DNA from: Streptomyces sp. RKND-216
Lineage (GTDB): Bacteria > Actinomycetota > Actinomycetes > Streptomycetales > Streptomycetaceae
Assembly: GCF_004795255.1 (NCBI RefSeq)
Contig: NZ_SSBQ01000002.1
Location: forward strand, 1,862,001 to 1,926,000
DNA length: 64,000 nt
Reading direction: 5' to 3'
Position 1 is the stretch's first letter; the number at the start of each line of letters is the position of its first letter. The notes below the pieces were generated by a model, which saw only the letters and a list, made by a program, of their open reading frames with translations, searched no databases and had not been told where the DNA came from. The position numbers and the translations under genes were made by a program. Positions 1-7,853 of the stretch are shown in pieces.

Positions 1-272
1 AGGAGTCCTTCGCGGGCCCCCGCTTCCTCATGCGGATCGCCGAGCTCGACATGCACCCGCTGGACGCCGCCGAGGAGAACGGCCTGGACCGCAAGACCAC
101 CGCGCAGGACGAGCACGGCCTCGGCTACTGCAACATCACCAAGTGCTGCACGGAGGTGTGCCCGGAGGGCATCAAGATCACCGACAACGCCCTGATCCCG
201 CTCAAGGAGCGGGCCGCGGACCGCAAGTACGACCCGCTGGTCTGGCTCGGTAACAAGATCCGCCGCCGTTAG
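1..272 (+). CDS. sdhB: Succinate dehydrogenase iron-sulfur subunit, C-terminal fragment
   Basis: This is the 3' end of a gene that begins before the window; the reading frame is open from base 3 to the TAG at 270-272. The visible 89 residues hold the C-terminal ferredoxin-type cysteine pattern, with GYCNITKCCTEVCPEGI supplying ligands for the [3Fe-4S] and [4Fe-4S] clusters of SdhB, and a basic end, GNKIRRR. SdhB passes electrons from the flavoprotein SdhA to the membrane quinone site in the TCA cycle and respiratory chain. It would be the last gene of an sdhCDAB-type operon because a hairpin terminator follows at once. The family call is firm; the N-terminal 2Fe-2S domain is not visible. Confidence 0.93.
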   Translation, partial: ESFAGPRFLMRIAELDMHPLDAAEENGLDRKTTAQDEHGLGYCNITKCCTEVCPEGIKITDNALIPLKERAADRKYDPLVWLGNKIRRR

Positions 273-278
273 GGCGTG

Positions 279-310
279 CTGTCCGGCGGGCTCTCGGGTC
301 CGCCGGACAG
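279..310 (+). terminator. Rho-independent-type hairpin after sdhB
   Basis: A perfect 11-bp stem (CTGTCCGGCGG at 279-289, CCGCCGGACAG at 300-310) encloses a 10-base loop, starting 7 bases after the sdhB stop. There is no T-run, which is usual for actinobacterial terminators. Confidence 0.75.
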
Positions 311-515
311 GACCAGGCGGGCGGGGTCCGTGGAGGAACCCCGGCGCCGATGCGACGCCTTGGTGACCGAAGCGTGGAAGGTCACGCCCCACCGCCCGCC
401 GCGGCGGTGATCTGCGTCACGATGAGGCGACCGCCGGGCCTGCGGGGTCCGTCGGTCCGGCCCCACCCCCACGTCCGGGGCCGGTGCGCAACTTCCCCCC
501 ACAGGAAGGAAGCAC
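311..515 (+). promoter_or_regulatory. Candidate c-di-AMP (ydaO/yuaA-type) riboswitch leader
   Basis: The roughly 200-base leader before the NlpC/P60-like gene contains GGAGGAACCCC near 332, then several G/C-rich complementary blocks. A GGGGAACCC-like element followed by paired stems recalls the ydaO class, which in actinomycetes commonly precedes secreted cell-wall hydrolase genes (established knowledge). I could not fold it or compare it with the Rfam model, so this is inference from one short element plus gene context. It may equally be an ordinary structured 5' UTR. Confidence 0.33.
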
Positions 516-519
516 CCTC

Positions 520-1113
520 ATGTCCTTGCTTTCCCGCGCGAGCCGCCGCTCCGGCATCGCGGTGGCGACCGGAGCCGCAGGCTGTCTCACTGCCCTGAGC
601 GTGGTCGCCCCGGCGTCCGCCGCCCCGGCGCCTTACACGGCCGAGCGCGCCCCCGCGTCGCAGCAGGAGGCGGCCGGTCTCACCCCCGGCCAGATGCTCA
701 ACCGCGCAGACTCCTGGCTGACGGCCGACAACGGTTCCCCGGTGCCCTACAGCCAGACCCGGACGTGGTCCGACGGATACCGCCAGGACTGCTCCGGATA
801 CGTCTCGATGACACTGGGCCTGTCGAAACCCGGCCCCAACACGGTCGGACTCGCCGGCAGCCGGGAGCTCACCACCCCCATCAAGCTCAAGAACCTGAAA
901 CCCGGGGACCTGCTCATCGACGCCGACGGCTCGAACACCACACGCCACGTGGTGATCTTCGAGAAGTGGACGGACGCCTCGCACAGCGCCTACTCCGCCT
1001 ACGAGCAGCGTGGCGGGCACGGCACGGACCACCGCGTACTCGACTACGGCCTCGGCGCGGGCAGCGAGTACAAGCCCTACCGCCCGGTGAAGCTCTCCGG
1101 GGTCGCCCCCTAA
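520..1113 (+). CDS. Secreted NlpC/P60-like cysteine hydrolase
   Basis: A 197-residue protein with a Sec-type signal peptide: a basic N-terminus (SRASRRSG), a hydrophobic core and an ASAAPA cleavage region near residue 36. The mature part carries DCSGYVSM, the usual setting of the catalytic Cys in NlpC/P60 domains, then RHVVIF, a plausible catalytic His strand, and LKPGDLLI, the typical 'KPGDL' turn of this fold. Such proteins cleave peptidoglycan stem peptides outside the cell. Third-residue identity (His, Asn or Gln) is not obvious, so activity is inferred. The ATG at 520 is preferred because AGGAAGGA lies at 502-511. It stands alone between terminators. Confidence 0.7.
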   Translation: MSLLSRASRRSGIAVATGAAGCLTALSVVAPASAAPAPYTAERAPASQQEAAGLTPGQMLNRADSWLTADNGSPVPYSQTRTWSDGYRQDCSGYVSMTLGLSKPGPNTVGLAGSRELTTPIKLKNLKPGDLLIDADGSNTTRHVVIFEKWTDASHSAYSAYEQRGGHGTDHRVLDYGLGAGSEYKPYRPVKLSGVAP

Positions 1114-1121
1114 CCGGAGCC

Positions 1122-1158
1122 GCTGCCGGGCGGGCCGGAGGGGAGCCCGCCCGGCAGC
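1122..1158 (+). terminator. Hairpin terminator after the NlpC/P60-like gene
   Basis: A perfect 14-bp stem (GCTGCCGGGCGGGC at 1122-1135 with its complement at 1145-1158) and a 9-base loop, 9 bases after the stop codon. Confidence 0.75.
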
Positions 1159-1264
1159 CGGAGGGCAGCCCGTCCGGACGAAGCCGGCGCGCCTTGCCCG
1201 GCGCGAAGGGAGCGACGTAGCCTGAGCGCTCTTTCGTCAGAGCAAGCAGGGGAGCGTCGTTCCA

Positions 1265-2368
1265 GTGAGTGCTCCCACCGTGTACGACGTCGCCGAGCAG
1301 GCTGGCGTCTCGATCGCCACCGTCTCCCGCGTCTACCGCAACCCGGAGTCCGTGCGGGCCGGCACCCGCGCCAAGGTGATGGCCGCCGCCCGCACCCTCG
1401 GCTACGTCCCCAGCGGCAGCGCCCGCGGCCTCGCCAGCCGCACGACGCGCGTGCTGGGACTGTGCTTTCCGGACTACGCCGATCCCGATGCCGAGGACCC
1501 GGACGGGGAGTCCGACGGCGCTCCCGACGGGTCGGAGCTGATGCTGTACTCCGACGAGATCATCCGCGGTATGGAACGGGCCGCACGGCGCCGGGGCTAC
1601 GCCCTGCTGATCGCCGCCTCGCTCGCCGAGGGCCCCGAGAACCTGGTCGCGGAGGTCGCCGGCCGCGTCGACGGGTTCGCCGTGCTGTCCCAGACGGTGC
1701 CGGTCGAGGAGCTGGAGGTGATCGCCCGGCGGCTGCCGGTCGTGATGCTCGCCGGGCCGCGCGAGGACGCCTCACTGGACCACCTCGACCACATCGAGGT
1801 GGCGAACCGCGACGGGGAGCTGGCGCTGACCCGGCACCTGATCGCCGACCACGGGCTGCGGCGGCTGGCGTTCGTCGGCAGCACCCCGGACTCGCCCGAC
1901 GGCGAAGCGCGCTTCCGCGGCTTCCAGGCGGCGCACCGGGAGGCCGGTTTGCCGGTGTCCGAGCGGCCGGACGTCCGGGCGGAGCTGACGCAGGCGGAGG
2001 GACACCGGGCCGTCGGCGAGCTGCTCGCCGCGGGGAGCGCCGGTGAGCGGCCGGAGGGCATCGTCTTCGCCAACGACCAGATGGCCGTGGGCGCCCTGGC
2101 CGCGCTGCGACGACGCGGGGTGCGCGTGCCGGAGGACCTGGCCGTGGTGGGTTTCGACGGGATTCCGCTCGGCCGGCTGGTGACCCCGGCGCTGACGACG
2201 GTGCGGCAGCCGATGCGGCGGCTGGGCGAGAAGGCCGTGGAACTGCTGGTGGCGCGCCTGGAGGATCGCAAGGCGGAGCCGGTGTCCGTGGTGCTCCCGG
2301 TGTCGGTGATCCGGCGGAGAAGCTGCGGCTGCGACGACGGAAGCTCGGATTCCGTTACCTATTCGTAA
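1265..2368 (+). CDS. LacI-family transcriptional regulator of the glycan locus
   Basis: A 367-residue LacI/GalR protein. The N-terminal helix-turn-helix is clear (VYDVAEQAGVSIATVSRV, residues 6-23), followed by the hinge region and a periplasmic-binding-protein-like effector domain with FANDQMAVGAL and VVGFDGIPL signatures near residues 265-305. An unusual acidic insert (DPDAEDPDGESDGAPDG) lies near residue 75. The GTG start at 1265 places the HTH at the usual distance from the N-terminus. It is transcribed in the same direction as, and directly upstream of, a sugar ABC operon whose leader carries a LacI-type palindrome, so it probably represses that operon until a sugar ligand binds. The ligand is unknown. 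Confidence 0.92.
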   Translation: MSAPTVYDVAEQAGVSIATVSRVYRNPESVRAGTRAKVMAAARTLGYVPSGSARGLASRTTRVLGLCFPDYADPDAEDPDGESDGAPDGSELMLYSDEIIRGMERAARRRGYALLIAASLAEGPENLVAEVAGRVDGFAVLSQTVPVEELEVIARRLPVVMLAGPREDASLDHLDHIEVANRDGELALTRHLIADHGLRRLAFVGSTPDSPDGEARFRGFQAAHREAGLPVSERPDVRAELTQAEGHRAVGELLAAGSAGERPEGIVFANDQMAVGALAALRRRGVRVPEDLAVVGFDGIPLGRLVTPALTTVRQPMRRLGEKAVELLVARLEDRKAEPVSVVLPVSVIRRRSCGCDDGSSDSVTYS

Positions 2369-2410
2369 TACACGGGGACCTTGCGACCCGACCGCCCGGA
2401 CGAGTTATGT

Positions 2411-2426
2411 ATGCGCTTACAAGCGC
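2411..2426. promoter_or_regulatory. Probable LacI-family operator upstream of the ABC operon
   Basis: GCGCTT-AC-AAGCGC (2413-2426) is an inverted repeat with 6-bp arms centred about 90 bases before the solute-binding-protein start. The 11-mer ATGCGCTTACA (2411-2421) reappears as its exact reverse complement at 5867-5877 upstream of the GH39 gene. AAGCGCTT-like centres are typical of LacI-family sites; assignment to the adjacent regulator is inferred from position. Confidence 0.6.
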
Positions 2427-2507
2427 TCCACCCCCCATACTCCCACCAGCGTCCCCACAACGCCGGGTCCCCCGCCAGCTCCCGCTCCAAGTCCTCAGGA
2501 GGAGCCG

Positions 2508-3785
2508 ATGAAGCTCATCCCCCGTCTTCCCACGGCGTCCCGTCCACGCACCACCCTGGCGGCCGTCACCGCCGCGAGCGCGCTGCTGCTGACCGCCTGC
2601 GGCGGCAGCGGCGGCGACGGCGAGCAGAAGGCCGCGGACGAGAAGCAGACCCTCACCGTCTGGGGCATGGGCGAGGAGGGCAAGCACCTGCAGAAGCTCG
2701 GCAAGGAGTTCGAGAAGGAGAACCCGAACATCACCGTCGAGGTCACCCCGATCGGCTGGGACGTGGTGCACCAGAAACTGATCTCCGCCGTCGCGGCGGG
2801 CGAACTGCCGGACATGGCGCAGATGGGCAGCACCATGATGGGCGAGTTCATCGCGCTGGACGCGCTGGAGCCCGTGGACACCCAGACCTTCCAGAAGTCC
2901 GACTTCTTCCCCGCGGCCTGGGAGGGGAACGTCAAGGACGGCGAGACCTACGGCGTCCCCTGGTACGTGGACACCCGCGTGCTGTACTACCGCACCGACC
3001 TGGCGGAGAAGGCCGGGATCGACGAGGCGCCCGAGACGTGGGAGGACATGAGCTCCCTGGCCTCCGGCTACAAGGAAAAGGCCGGCACCCAGTGGGGCGC
3101 CTACCTCCAGCCGTCCAACACCGGCACGTGGCAGACGTTCGTACCGTTCCTGTTCTCCGCCGGCGGCTCGCTGCTCGGCGAGGACGACAAGCCCGCCCTG
3201 AACTCCCCCGAGACTGTCGAGGCGCTCACCGAGTACGGCGCCTACGCCGAGAAGGGCCTCTCCGCCAAGAGCGTGCCGCCGGGCTTCGACCCGGTGAAGA
3301 CCTTCGGCAACGACCGCACGCCGATGTTCGTCTCCGGACCGTGGATCGTGAACCTGCTGAACGAACAACAGCCGCAGATCAAGGGCGACTGGGCAGCCGT
3401 GCCGCTGCCGGCCGGCCCCGAGGGCGGCAAGTCCTGGGTCGGCGGCTCCAGCCTGGTGACCTTCGCCGACAGCGGGCACAAGGCCGCCGCCGAGAAGTTC
3501 ACCGCCTACCTGACCAGCACGAAGGAACAGGCCGACTGGTACGAGAGGTCCAACTCGCTGCCCGCGAACCAGGCCGCCTGGGACGAGCCGGAGGTCTCCG
3601 GCACCAAGGGCCTCGACGTCTTCCGCACCCAGCTGGAGAACTCCGAGCCCATCCCGCCGATGGAGAAGTGGGAGGAGTTCGCCGCGAAGGTCGACGAGGC
3701 CGTCTCCCGCGTCACCCAGCAGGGCGAGGACCCGAAGAAGGCCGCCGCCTGGCTCCAGCAGGCCACCGAGGGCCTGGCGGGCTGA
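2508..3785 (+). CDS. Sugar ABC transporter solute-binding lipoprotein
   Basis: A 425-residue extracellular solute-binding protein (family 1). A lipoprotein signal peptide ends in LLLTACGG, with the lipidated Cys at about residue 30. The mature domain begins TLTVWGMGEEGKH and contains LISAVAAGELPDMAQMG and GVPWYVDTRVLYYRTD, all characteristic of oligosaccharide-binding SBPs. AGGAGG at 2499-2504 precedes the ATG. It is the first gene of a co-directional importer operon (5-base gap to the first permease). It captures the imported sugar on the outer face of the membrane; by context the ligand is an oligosaccharide released by the downstream hydrolases, but its identity cannot be read from sequence. 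Confidence 0.93.
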   Translation: MKLIPRLPTASRPRTTLAAVTAASALLLTACGGSGGDGEQKAADEKQTLTVWGMGEEGKHLQKLGKEFEKENPNITVEVTPIGWDVVHQKLISAVAAGELPDMAQMGSTMMGEFIALDALEPVDTQTFQKSDFFPAAWEGNVKDGETYGVPWYVDTRVLYYRTDLAEKAGIDEAPETWEDMSSLASGYKEKAGTQWGAYLQPSNTGTWQTFVPFLFSAGGSLLGEDDKPALNSPETVEALTEYGAYAEKGLSAKSVPPGFDPVKTFGNDRTPMFVSGPWIVNLLNEQQPQIKGDWAAVPLPAGPEGGKSWVGGSSLVTFADSGHKAAAEKFTAYLTSTKEQADWYERSNSLPANQAAWDEPEVSGTKGLDVFRTQLENSEPIPPMEKWEEFAAKVDEAVSRVTQQGEDPKKAAAWLQQATEGLAG

Positions 3786-3790
3786 GGCCG

Positions 3791-4789
3791 ATGTCCACGA
3801 CCACCGCCTCCGGGCCGCCCGGCACCACCGGCCCCACCCCCCGACGCACGGCGAAGCAGCCGACCGCGCCGGGGGCGGGGCGGGGGCCGCGGCGCCCCCG
3901 GCGCGACAGGCTCAGCATGCAGAATCTCGCCGGGTGGCTCTTCTCCACGCCGTTCCTGGCGGTCTTCGGGACGTTCATGGCGTTCCCGATCCTCGCGACC
4001 CTCGCGATGAGCTTCACCAGCTTCGGGCTGCGGGACGTCACCGACCCGTTCGGTGCGGAGTTCATCGGCCTGGAGAACTACACCCGGCTCTTCGAGGACG
4101 AGAAGTTCACCACGGCACTGTTCAACACCGCCTACTTCGTCGTCCTCGGGGTGCCGCTCACCGTGGGGACCGGGCTTGCCGCGGCCGTCCTGCTCAACTC
4201 CGGGGTCGAACGGATGCGCACGTTCTTCCGTGTCGGCTTCTACGCGCCGGTGGTGACCAGCATCGTCGCCGTCGCGGTGGTGTGGCGCTTCGTACTCGAC
4301 CCGGCCGACGGCCTGATCGCCGGCCTGGCCGCCGAAGTCGGACTGGACGGGCCGAACTTCCTCGGCTCCGAGATCCTCGCCATGCCCTCGCTGATCGTGA
4401 TGGCGGTGTGGCGCAACCTCGGGACCGCGATGGTCCTCTTCCTCGCGGGCCTCCAGGCCATCCCCACCGAGGTGCGGGAGGCGGCACGCATCGACGGCGC
4501 CGGCATCTGGCAGGAGTTCCGCCGCATCACCGTGCCGCTGCTGCGCCCGACCATGCTCTACGTGTCGGTCATGACCTCGATCGCCTTCCTCAACGTCTTC
4601 GAGGAGCCGTTCGTGATGACCGACGGCGGCCCGGGCGACAGCACGCTCACCGTGTCGCTGCACATGTACCAGGAGGGCTTCGACTTCTTCCACATGGGCT
4701 ATGCCAGCTCCATGGCGTACGTGCTGTTCACCGTGATCCTCGCGATCACGCTGCTCCAGCTCCGTCTGCTGAGGGACAGGACGCGATGA
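3791..4789 (+). CDS. Sugar ABC transporter permease (MalF/LacF type)
   Basis: A 332-residue membrane protein with six predicted transmembrane segments. A long Pro/Arg/Gly-rich cytoplasmic N-terminus (residues 1-45) precedes the first helix (GWLFSTPFLAVFGTFMAF). The EAA loop, EAARIDGAGIWQEFRRITVPLL, is intact near residue 235 and docks the ATPase. The ATG at 3791 is 5 bases after the binding-protein stop; longer upstream reading in this frame overlaps the binding protein and is not coding. It pairs with the next gene to form the channel. No ATPase gene lies nearby, which in Streptomyces usually means the shared ATPase MsiK energises the importer (family knowledge). Confidence 0.93.
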   Translation: MSTTTASGPPGTTGPTPRRTAKQPTAPGAGRGPRRPRRDRLSMQNLAGWLFSTPFLAVFGTFMAFPILATLAMSFTSFGLRDVTDPFGAEFIGLENYTRLFEDEKFTTALFNTAYFVVLGVPLTVGTGLAAAVLLNSGVERMRTFFRVGFYAPVVTSIVAVAVVWRFVLDPADGLIAGLAAEVGLDGPNFLGSEILAMPSLIVMAVWRNLGTAMVLFLAGLQAIPTEVREAARIDGAGIWQEFRRITVPLLRPTMLYVSVMTSIAFLNVFEEPFVMTDGGPGDSTLTVSLHMYQEGFDFFHMGYASSMAYVLFTVILAITLLQLRLLRDRTR

Positions 4790-5670
4790 CCACCACCGCA
4801 CCCGGCGCATCCGCCGGACACCAGGCCGCCCGTCGACGCCGCAACGCCGCCCGCCTGCGCAGAGGACTCGTCTACGCCGGGCTGACGGCCGGGGTGGTCG
4901 CCATGCTGGCGCCGTTCGTCTGGATGGTGCTGTCCGCCTTCAAGACCGATCGCGAACTGGGCGCCAGCCCCACCGTCTGGATTCCCACGCAGTGGACGCT
5001 CGAGCACTTCCGAGAACTGCTCGACCTGCTCGACATGGGGCTGCACTTCTTCAACTCCACCCTGGTGGCAGTGGCGGTGACGGTCTGCAACCTGGTCTTC
5101 TGCTCGATGCTCGGCTACGCGCTGGCCAAGCTGAACTTCCTCGGCCGGGGCCCGGTGTTCGCGGTCGTACTGGGCGCGCTGATGGTGCCCAGCACGCTCA
5201 TGCTGATGCCGATGTTCGTGATGATGAGCAGGATGGGCCTGATCGACAGCTACGCGGCACTGATCCTGCCGTTCGCAGCCGGCGCCTTCGGGGTCTTCCT
5301 GATGCGGCAGTTCATGCTGTCGGTGCCAGACGAACTGCTGGAGGCCGCGCGGATCGACGGCGCGAGCGAGTGGTACATCTTCTGGCGCATCGCGATGCCG
5401 CTGGTCAAGCCCGCGCTGGCGACGCTGACGATCTTCACCTTCCTCGGCTCCTGGAACAACTTCCTCTGGCCACTGGTCGCGACCAACGACCCCGACCGGT
5501 ACACCCTGCCGGTGGCCCTGGCCACCTTCGCCATCGACCCGACGAAGGCGGACGGCTCCAACGGCGTGCTGATGGCCGGCGCGTTCCTGGTGGTGCTGCC
5601 GGTGCTGCTGGTCTTCGTCGTGCTCCAGCGGTACTTCACCCAGGGCATCGCCACCGCCGGGCTCAAGTAG
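4786..5670 (+). CDS. Sugar ABC transporter permease (MalG/LacG type)
   Basis: A 294-residue carbohydrate ABC permease. Its ATG overlaps the TGA of the preceding permease (ATGA, 4786-4789), which indicates translational coupling. Six transmembrane segments are visible, and the EAA motif ELLEAARIDGASEWYIFWRI lies near residue 190. The C-terminus YFTQGIATAGLK is typical of MalG-type subunits. It completes the importer with the binding lipoprotein and the first permease. The operon appears to stop here: a pyrimidine-rich tandem repeat region and a second operator-like site separate it from the GH39 gene. Confidence 0.93.
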   Translation: MTTTAPGASAGHQAARRRRNAARLRRGLVYAGLTAGVVAMLAPFVWMVLSAFKTDRELGASPTVWIPTQWTLEHFRELLDLLDMGLHFFNSTLVAVAVTVCNLVFCSMLGYALAKLNFLGRGPVFAVVLGALMVPSTLMLMPMFVMMSRMGLIDSYAALILPFAAGAFGVFLMRQFMLSVPDELLEAARIDGASEWYIFWRIAMPLVKPALATLTIFTFLGSWNNFLWPLVATNDPDRYTLPVALATFAIDPTKADGSNGVLMAGAFLVVLPVLLVFVVLQRYFTQGIATAGLK

Positions 5671-5709
5671 CCGTCCGGCGGCGGTCACCCGCACACGTCC
5701 GTCCCACCG

Positions 5710-5799
5710 TCCCGTCCCCTCTCGTCCCCTGACGTCCCGTCTCGTCCCGTCCCCTCTCGTCCCCTGACGTCCCGTCTCGTCCCGTCCCCTCTCGTCCCG
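5710..5799. repeat. 35-bp pyrimidine-rich tandem repeat, 2.6 copies
   Basis: Two identical 35-bp units (5710-5744 and 5745-5779) and a 20-base partial third (5780-5799), built from variants of CTCGTCCC. The top strand is nearly all C and T apart from isolated G and a single A per unit. It lies between the ABC operon and the GH39 gene. The function is unknown; replication slippage is the likely origin. Confidence 0.9.
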
Positions 5800-5864
5800 A
5801 CCCGCGTCCCGTTCCTTCCCAGGACATACGCCCCTCGCGCATCGTGGGGCCTGAGCACGGCCGC

Positions 5865-5879
5865 GATGTAAGCGCATCC
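5865..5879. promoter_or_regulatory. Second LacI-type half-operator before the GH39 gene
   Basis: GATGTAAGCGCATCC contains TGTAAGCGCAT (5867-5877), the exact reverse complement of the 11-mer in the ABC-operon operator. GATG/CATC gives weak outer symmetry. It overlaps the region just before the Shine-Dalgarno of the GH39 gene, so bound repressor would block transcription. This is inference from the shared 11-mer. Confidence 0.5.
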
Positions 5880-5895
5880 ATGGAGGTTGCCCCAC

Positions 5896-7752
5896 ATGAC
5901 CGAGAAGAACGCCCGCCTCGACTGGGAGCAGCGCATCGGCCTCCCGAGCGACCGGCCGCTGACCGGCACCGCCGACCTGCCCGCCCCCACCGGGCTGCGC
6001 TCCCAGGACGGCACCGGACACGTGCTGCTGGACTGGCAGCCGGTGCCGGGCGCGCTCGGCTACCTGGTGTACCGCTCGGCCTCGGTCGACGGCCCGTACG
6101 AACCGCTCGACCACCTGGGCGGCGACGTGCTGGCCGTGCCGCACCCGCCGTACGCGGACACCCTGGCCGAAGCAGGCCGCGGCCACTGGTACAAGGTCGC
6201 CTCCTGGACCGACGCCGGCCCCGGCCCGATGACCGAGAACCCCGTGTCCGGCTGCCCCGTCGCGCCCGGCACCGCCCCCGCGCGGGTGACCGTCACCGCC
6301 AACGCCGCCACCCCCACCGAGCCGCTGCCCAGGGTGTGGAACCGGATGATCGGCGCCGAGCACCTGTCGATGCTCACCTGGCCGGAAGGCCCCGGCCCCG
6401 GCGGCTCCGACGTCGCCGCCGAGTACGCCCAGGCGCTCGGCATCGTCCGCGACGAACTGGGCGTCCGCACGGTCCGCGCGCACGGCACGTTCCTGCCGGA
6501 GTGCGTCCAGGTGCGCGAGGACGGCTCGTTCGACTTCTCCGGTCTGGACGAGGTGTACGACCGCTTCCTGGCCACCGGCCTCAAGCCGGTCGTCGAACTC
6601 TCCTTCATGCCCGCCGAGCTGGCAGCGGAACCGGACTACACCGTTTTCGAGTACCGGGGCATCGCCTCCGTCCCGCGCAACTGGGAGCGCTGGGCTGCGC
6701 TCTGCGGCGACCTCACCCGGCACCTGCGCGAACGGTACGGCGCCGACGAGGTGGCGACCTGGGAGTTCGAGGTCTGGAACGAGGCCAACCTGGAGGTGTT
6801 CTGGAACGGCACGCAGGAGCAGTACCACCTGCTGTACGAGAAGGCCGTGCGCGCCATCAAGGCCGTCGACCCGCGCATCCCCGTCGGCGGCCCCTCCTCG
6901 GCGGCGGCCGGCTGGGTCGGCCCACTGCTGGAGTACTGCCGCGAGCACGACGTGCCGATCGACTTCGTCTCCACTCACACCTACGGCAACGCCCCGCTCG
7001 ACTTCCGCCCGCAGACCCGGTCGTTCGCCGAGGCCACCGGCAAGCCGGAACCGGAGATCCTGTGGACCGAATGGGGCGTCACCCCCACCCACTTCCACCG
7101 GGTCAGCGACTCCGTCTTCGCCGCACCCTTCGTGCTGCGCGGCATGAAGAGCGCGCTGGCCTCCACCGACTGCCTGGCCTACTGGGTGGCCACCGACCAC
7201 TTCGAGGAGCTGGGCCGCCCACCGAGGCTCTTCCACGGCGGCTTCGGCCTGCTGACGGTCGGCAACCTGCGCAAGCCGCGCTTCTGGGCCCTCGACCTGC
7301 TGAACCGGCTCGCCGGCGGCCGGATGCCGGTGGACGTCGCGGGCGACGGCGCCGGAGCGTTGACCGAGGCCCTCGCCACCCGCGCCGACGACACCTCCAC
7401 GGTCGACGTCCTGGTGTGGAACGGCACCCTGGACCAGTCGAAGATCGACGGCGCCCGCGCACTGGACCGCACGGCGACGGTGCGCGTCACGGGACTCGCG
7501 CCGGGCGCCTCGTACGCGGTGGGCGTACGGGCGGTGGACCAGCAGCACGGCAACCTCAAGGCCGTGTGGGACGAGCTGAACGAGACCGGCGCCGACTGGC
7601 CCGACGAGCGGCAGTGGACGCGGCTGCGGGAGGCCGACCGGCTGCCCGAGGAGTCGCTGCCCGCCGTGTCGGCCGACGGCGACGGCACGGTCGAGGTGAC
7701 CGTCGGCCTGCCGATGCCCGGCATCCGGGCACTGCGCCTGACCCGGGCCTGA
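5896..7752 (+). CDS. GH39-type glycoside hydrolase, intracellular
   Basis: A 618-residue protein without a signal peptide. Residues about 25-110 look like a fibronectin-type/beta-sandwich segment (LDWQPVPGALGYLVYRS). A TIM barrel follows with VWNEANLEVFWNG, where Glu296 is the predicted acid/base, and ILWTEWGVTPTHFH, where Glu392 is the predicted nucleophile. This pattern fits GH39 (beta-xylosidase and alpha-L-iduronidase family; retaining enzymes). A C-terminal beta domain ends the protein. TGGAGG at 5881-5886 supports the ATG at 5896. Being cytoplasmic, it should cleave imported oligosaccharides. The exact sugar is undecided; the sulfatase downstream makes a sulfated glycan plausible. Confidence 0.82.
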   Translation: MTEKNARLDWEQRIGLPSDRPLTGTADLPAPTGLRSQDGTGHVLLDWQPVPGALGYLVYRSASVDGPYEPLDHLGGDVLAVPHPPYADTLAEAGRGHWYKVASWTDAGPGPMTENPVSGCPVAPGTAPARVTVTANAATPTEPLPRVWNRMIGAEHLSMLTWPEGPGPGGSDVAAEYAQALGIVRDELGVRTVRAHGTFLPECVQVREDGSFDFSGLDEVYDRFLATGLKPVVELSFMPAELAAEPDYTVFEYRGIASVPRNWERWAALCGDLTRHLRERYGADEVATWEFEVWNEANLEVFWNGTQEQYHLLYEKAVRAIKAVDPRIPVGGPSSAAAGWVGPLLEYCREHDVPIDFVSTHTYGNAPLDFRPQTRSFAEATGKPEPEILWTEWGVTPTHFHRVSDSVFAAPFVLRGMKSALASTDCLAYWVATDHFEELGRPPRLFHGGFGLLTVGNLRKPRFWALDLLNRLAGGRMPVDVAGDGAGALTEALATRADDTSTVDVLVWNGTLDQSKIDGARALDRTATVRVTGLAPGASYAVGVRAVDQQHGNLKAVWDELNETGADWPDERQWTRLREADRLPEESLPAVSADGDGTVEVTVGLPMPGIRALRLTRA

Positions 7753-7780
7753 GCCCGGCATGAGGCACCCCGCATGACGT

Positions 7781-7810
7781 CCGGGGCCCGGCCCTGACAC
7801 CGGGCCCCGG
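7781..7810 (+). terminator. Hairpin terminator after the GH39 gene
   Basis: A perfect 11-bp G/C stem (7781-7791 with 7800-7810) around an 8-base loop, 29 bases after the stop. The following gene therefore probably has its own promoter or depends on partial read-through. Confidence 0.65.
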
Positions 7811-7853
7811 TCTCCCCTCCCCCTCACCCCGCACACCGAAGGAGTCGCACACC

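Noticed and set aside
5710..5799. Direct repeats as a CRISPR array
   Set aside because: The units are head-to-tail with no spacers and no cas genes are present.
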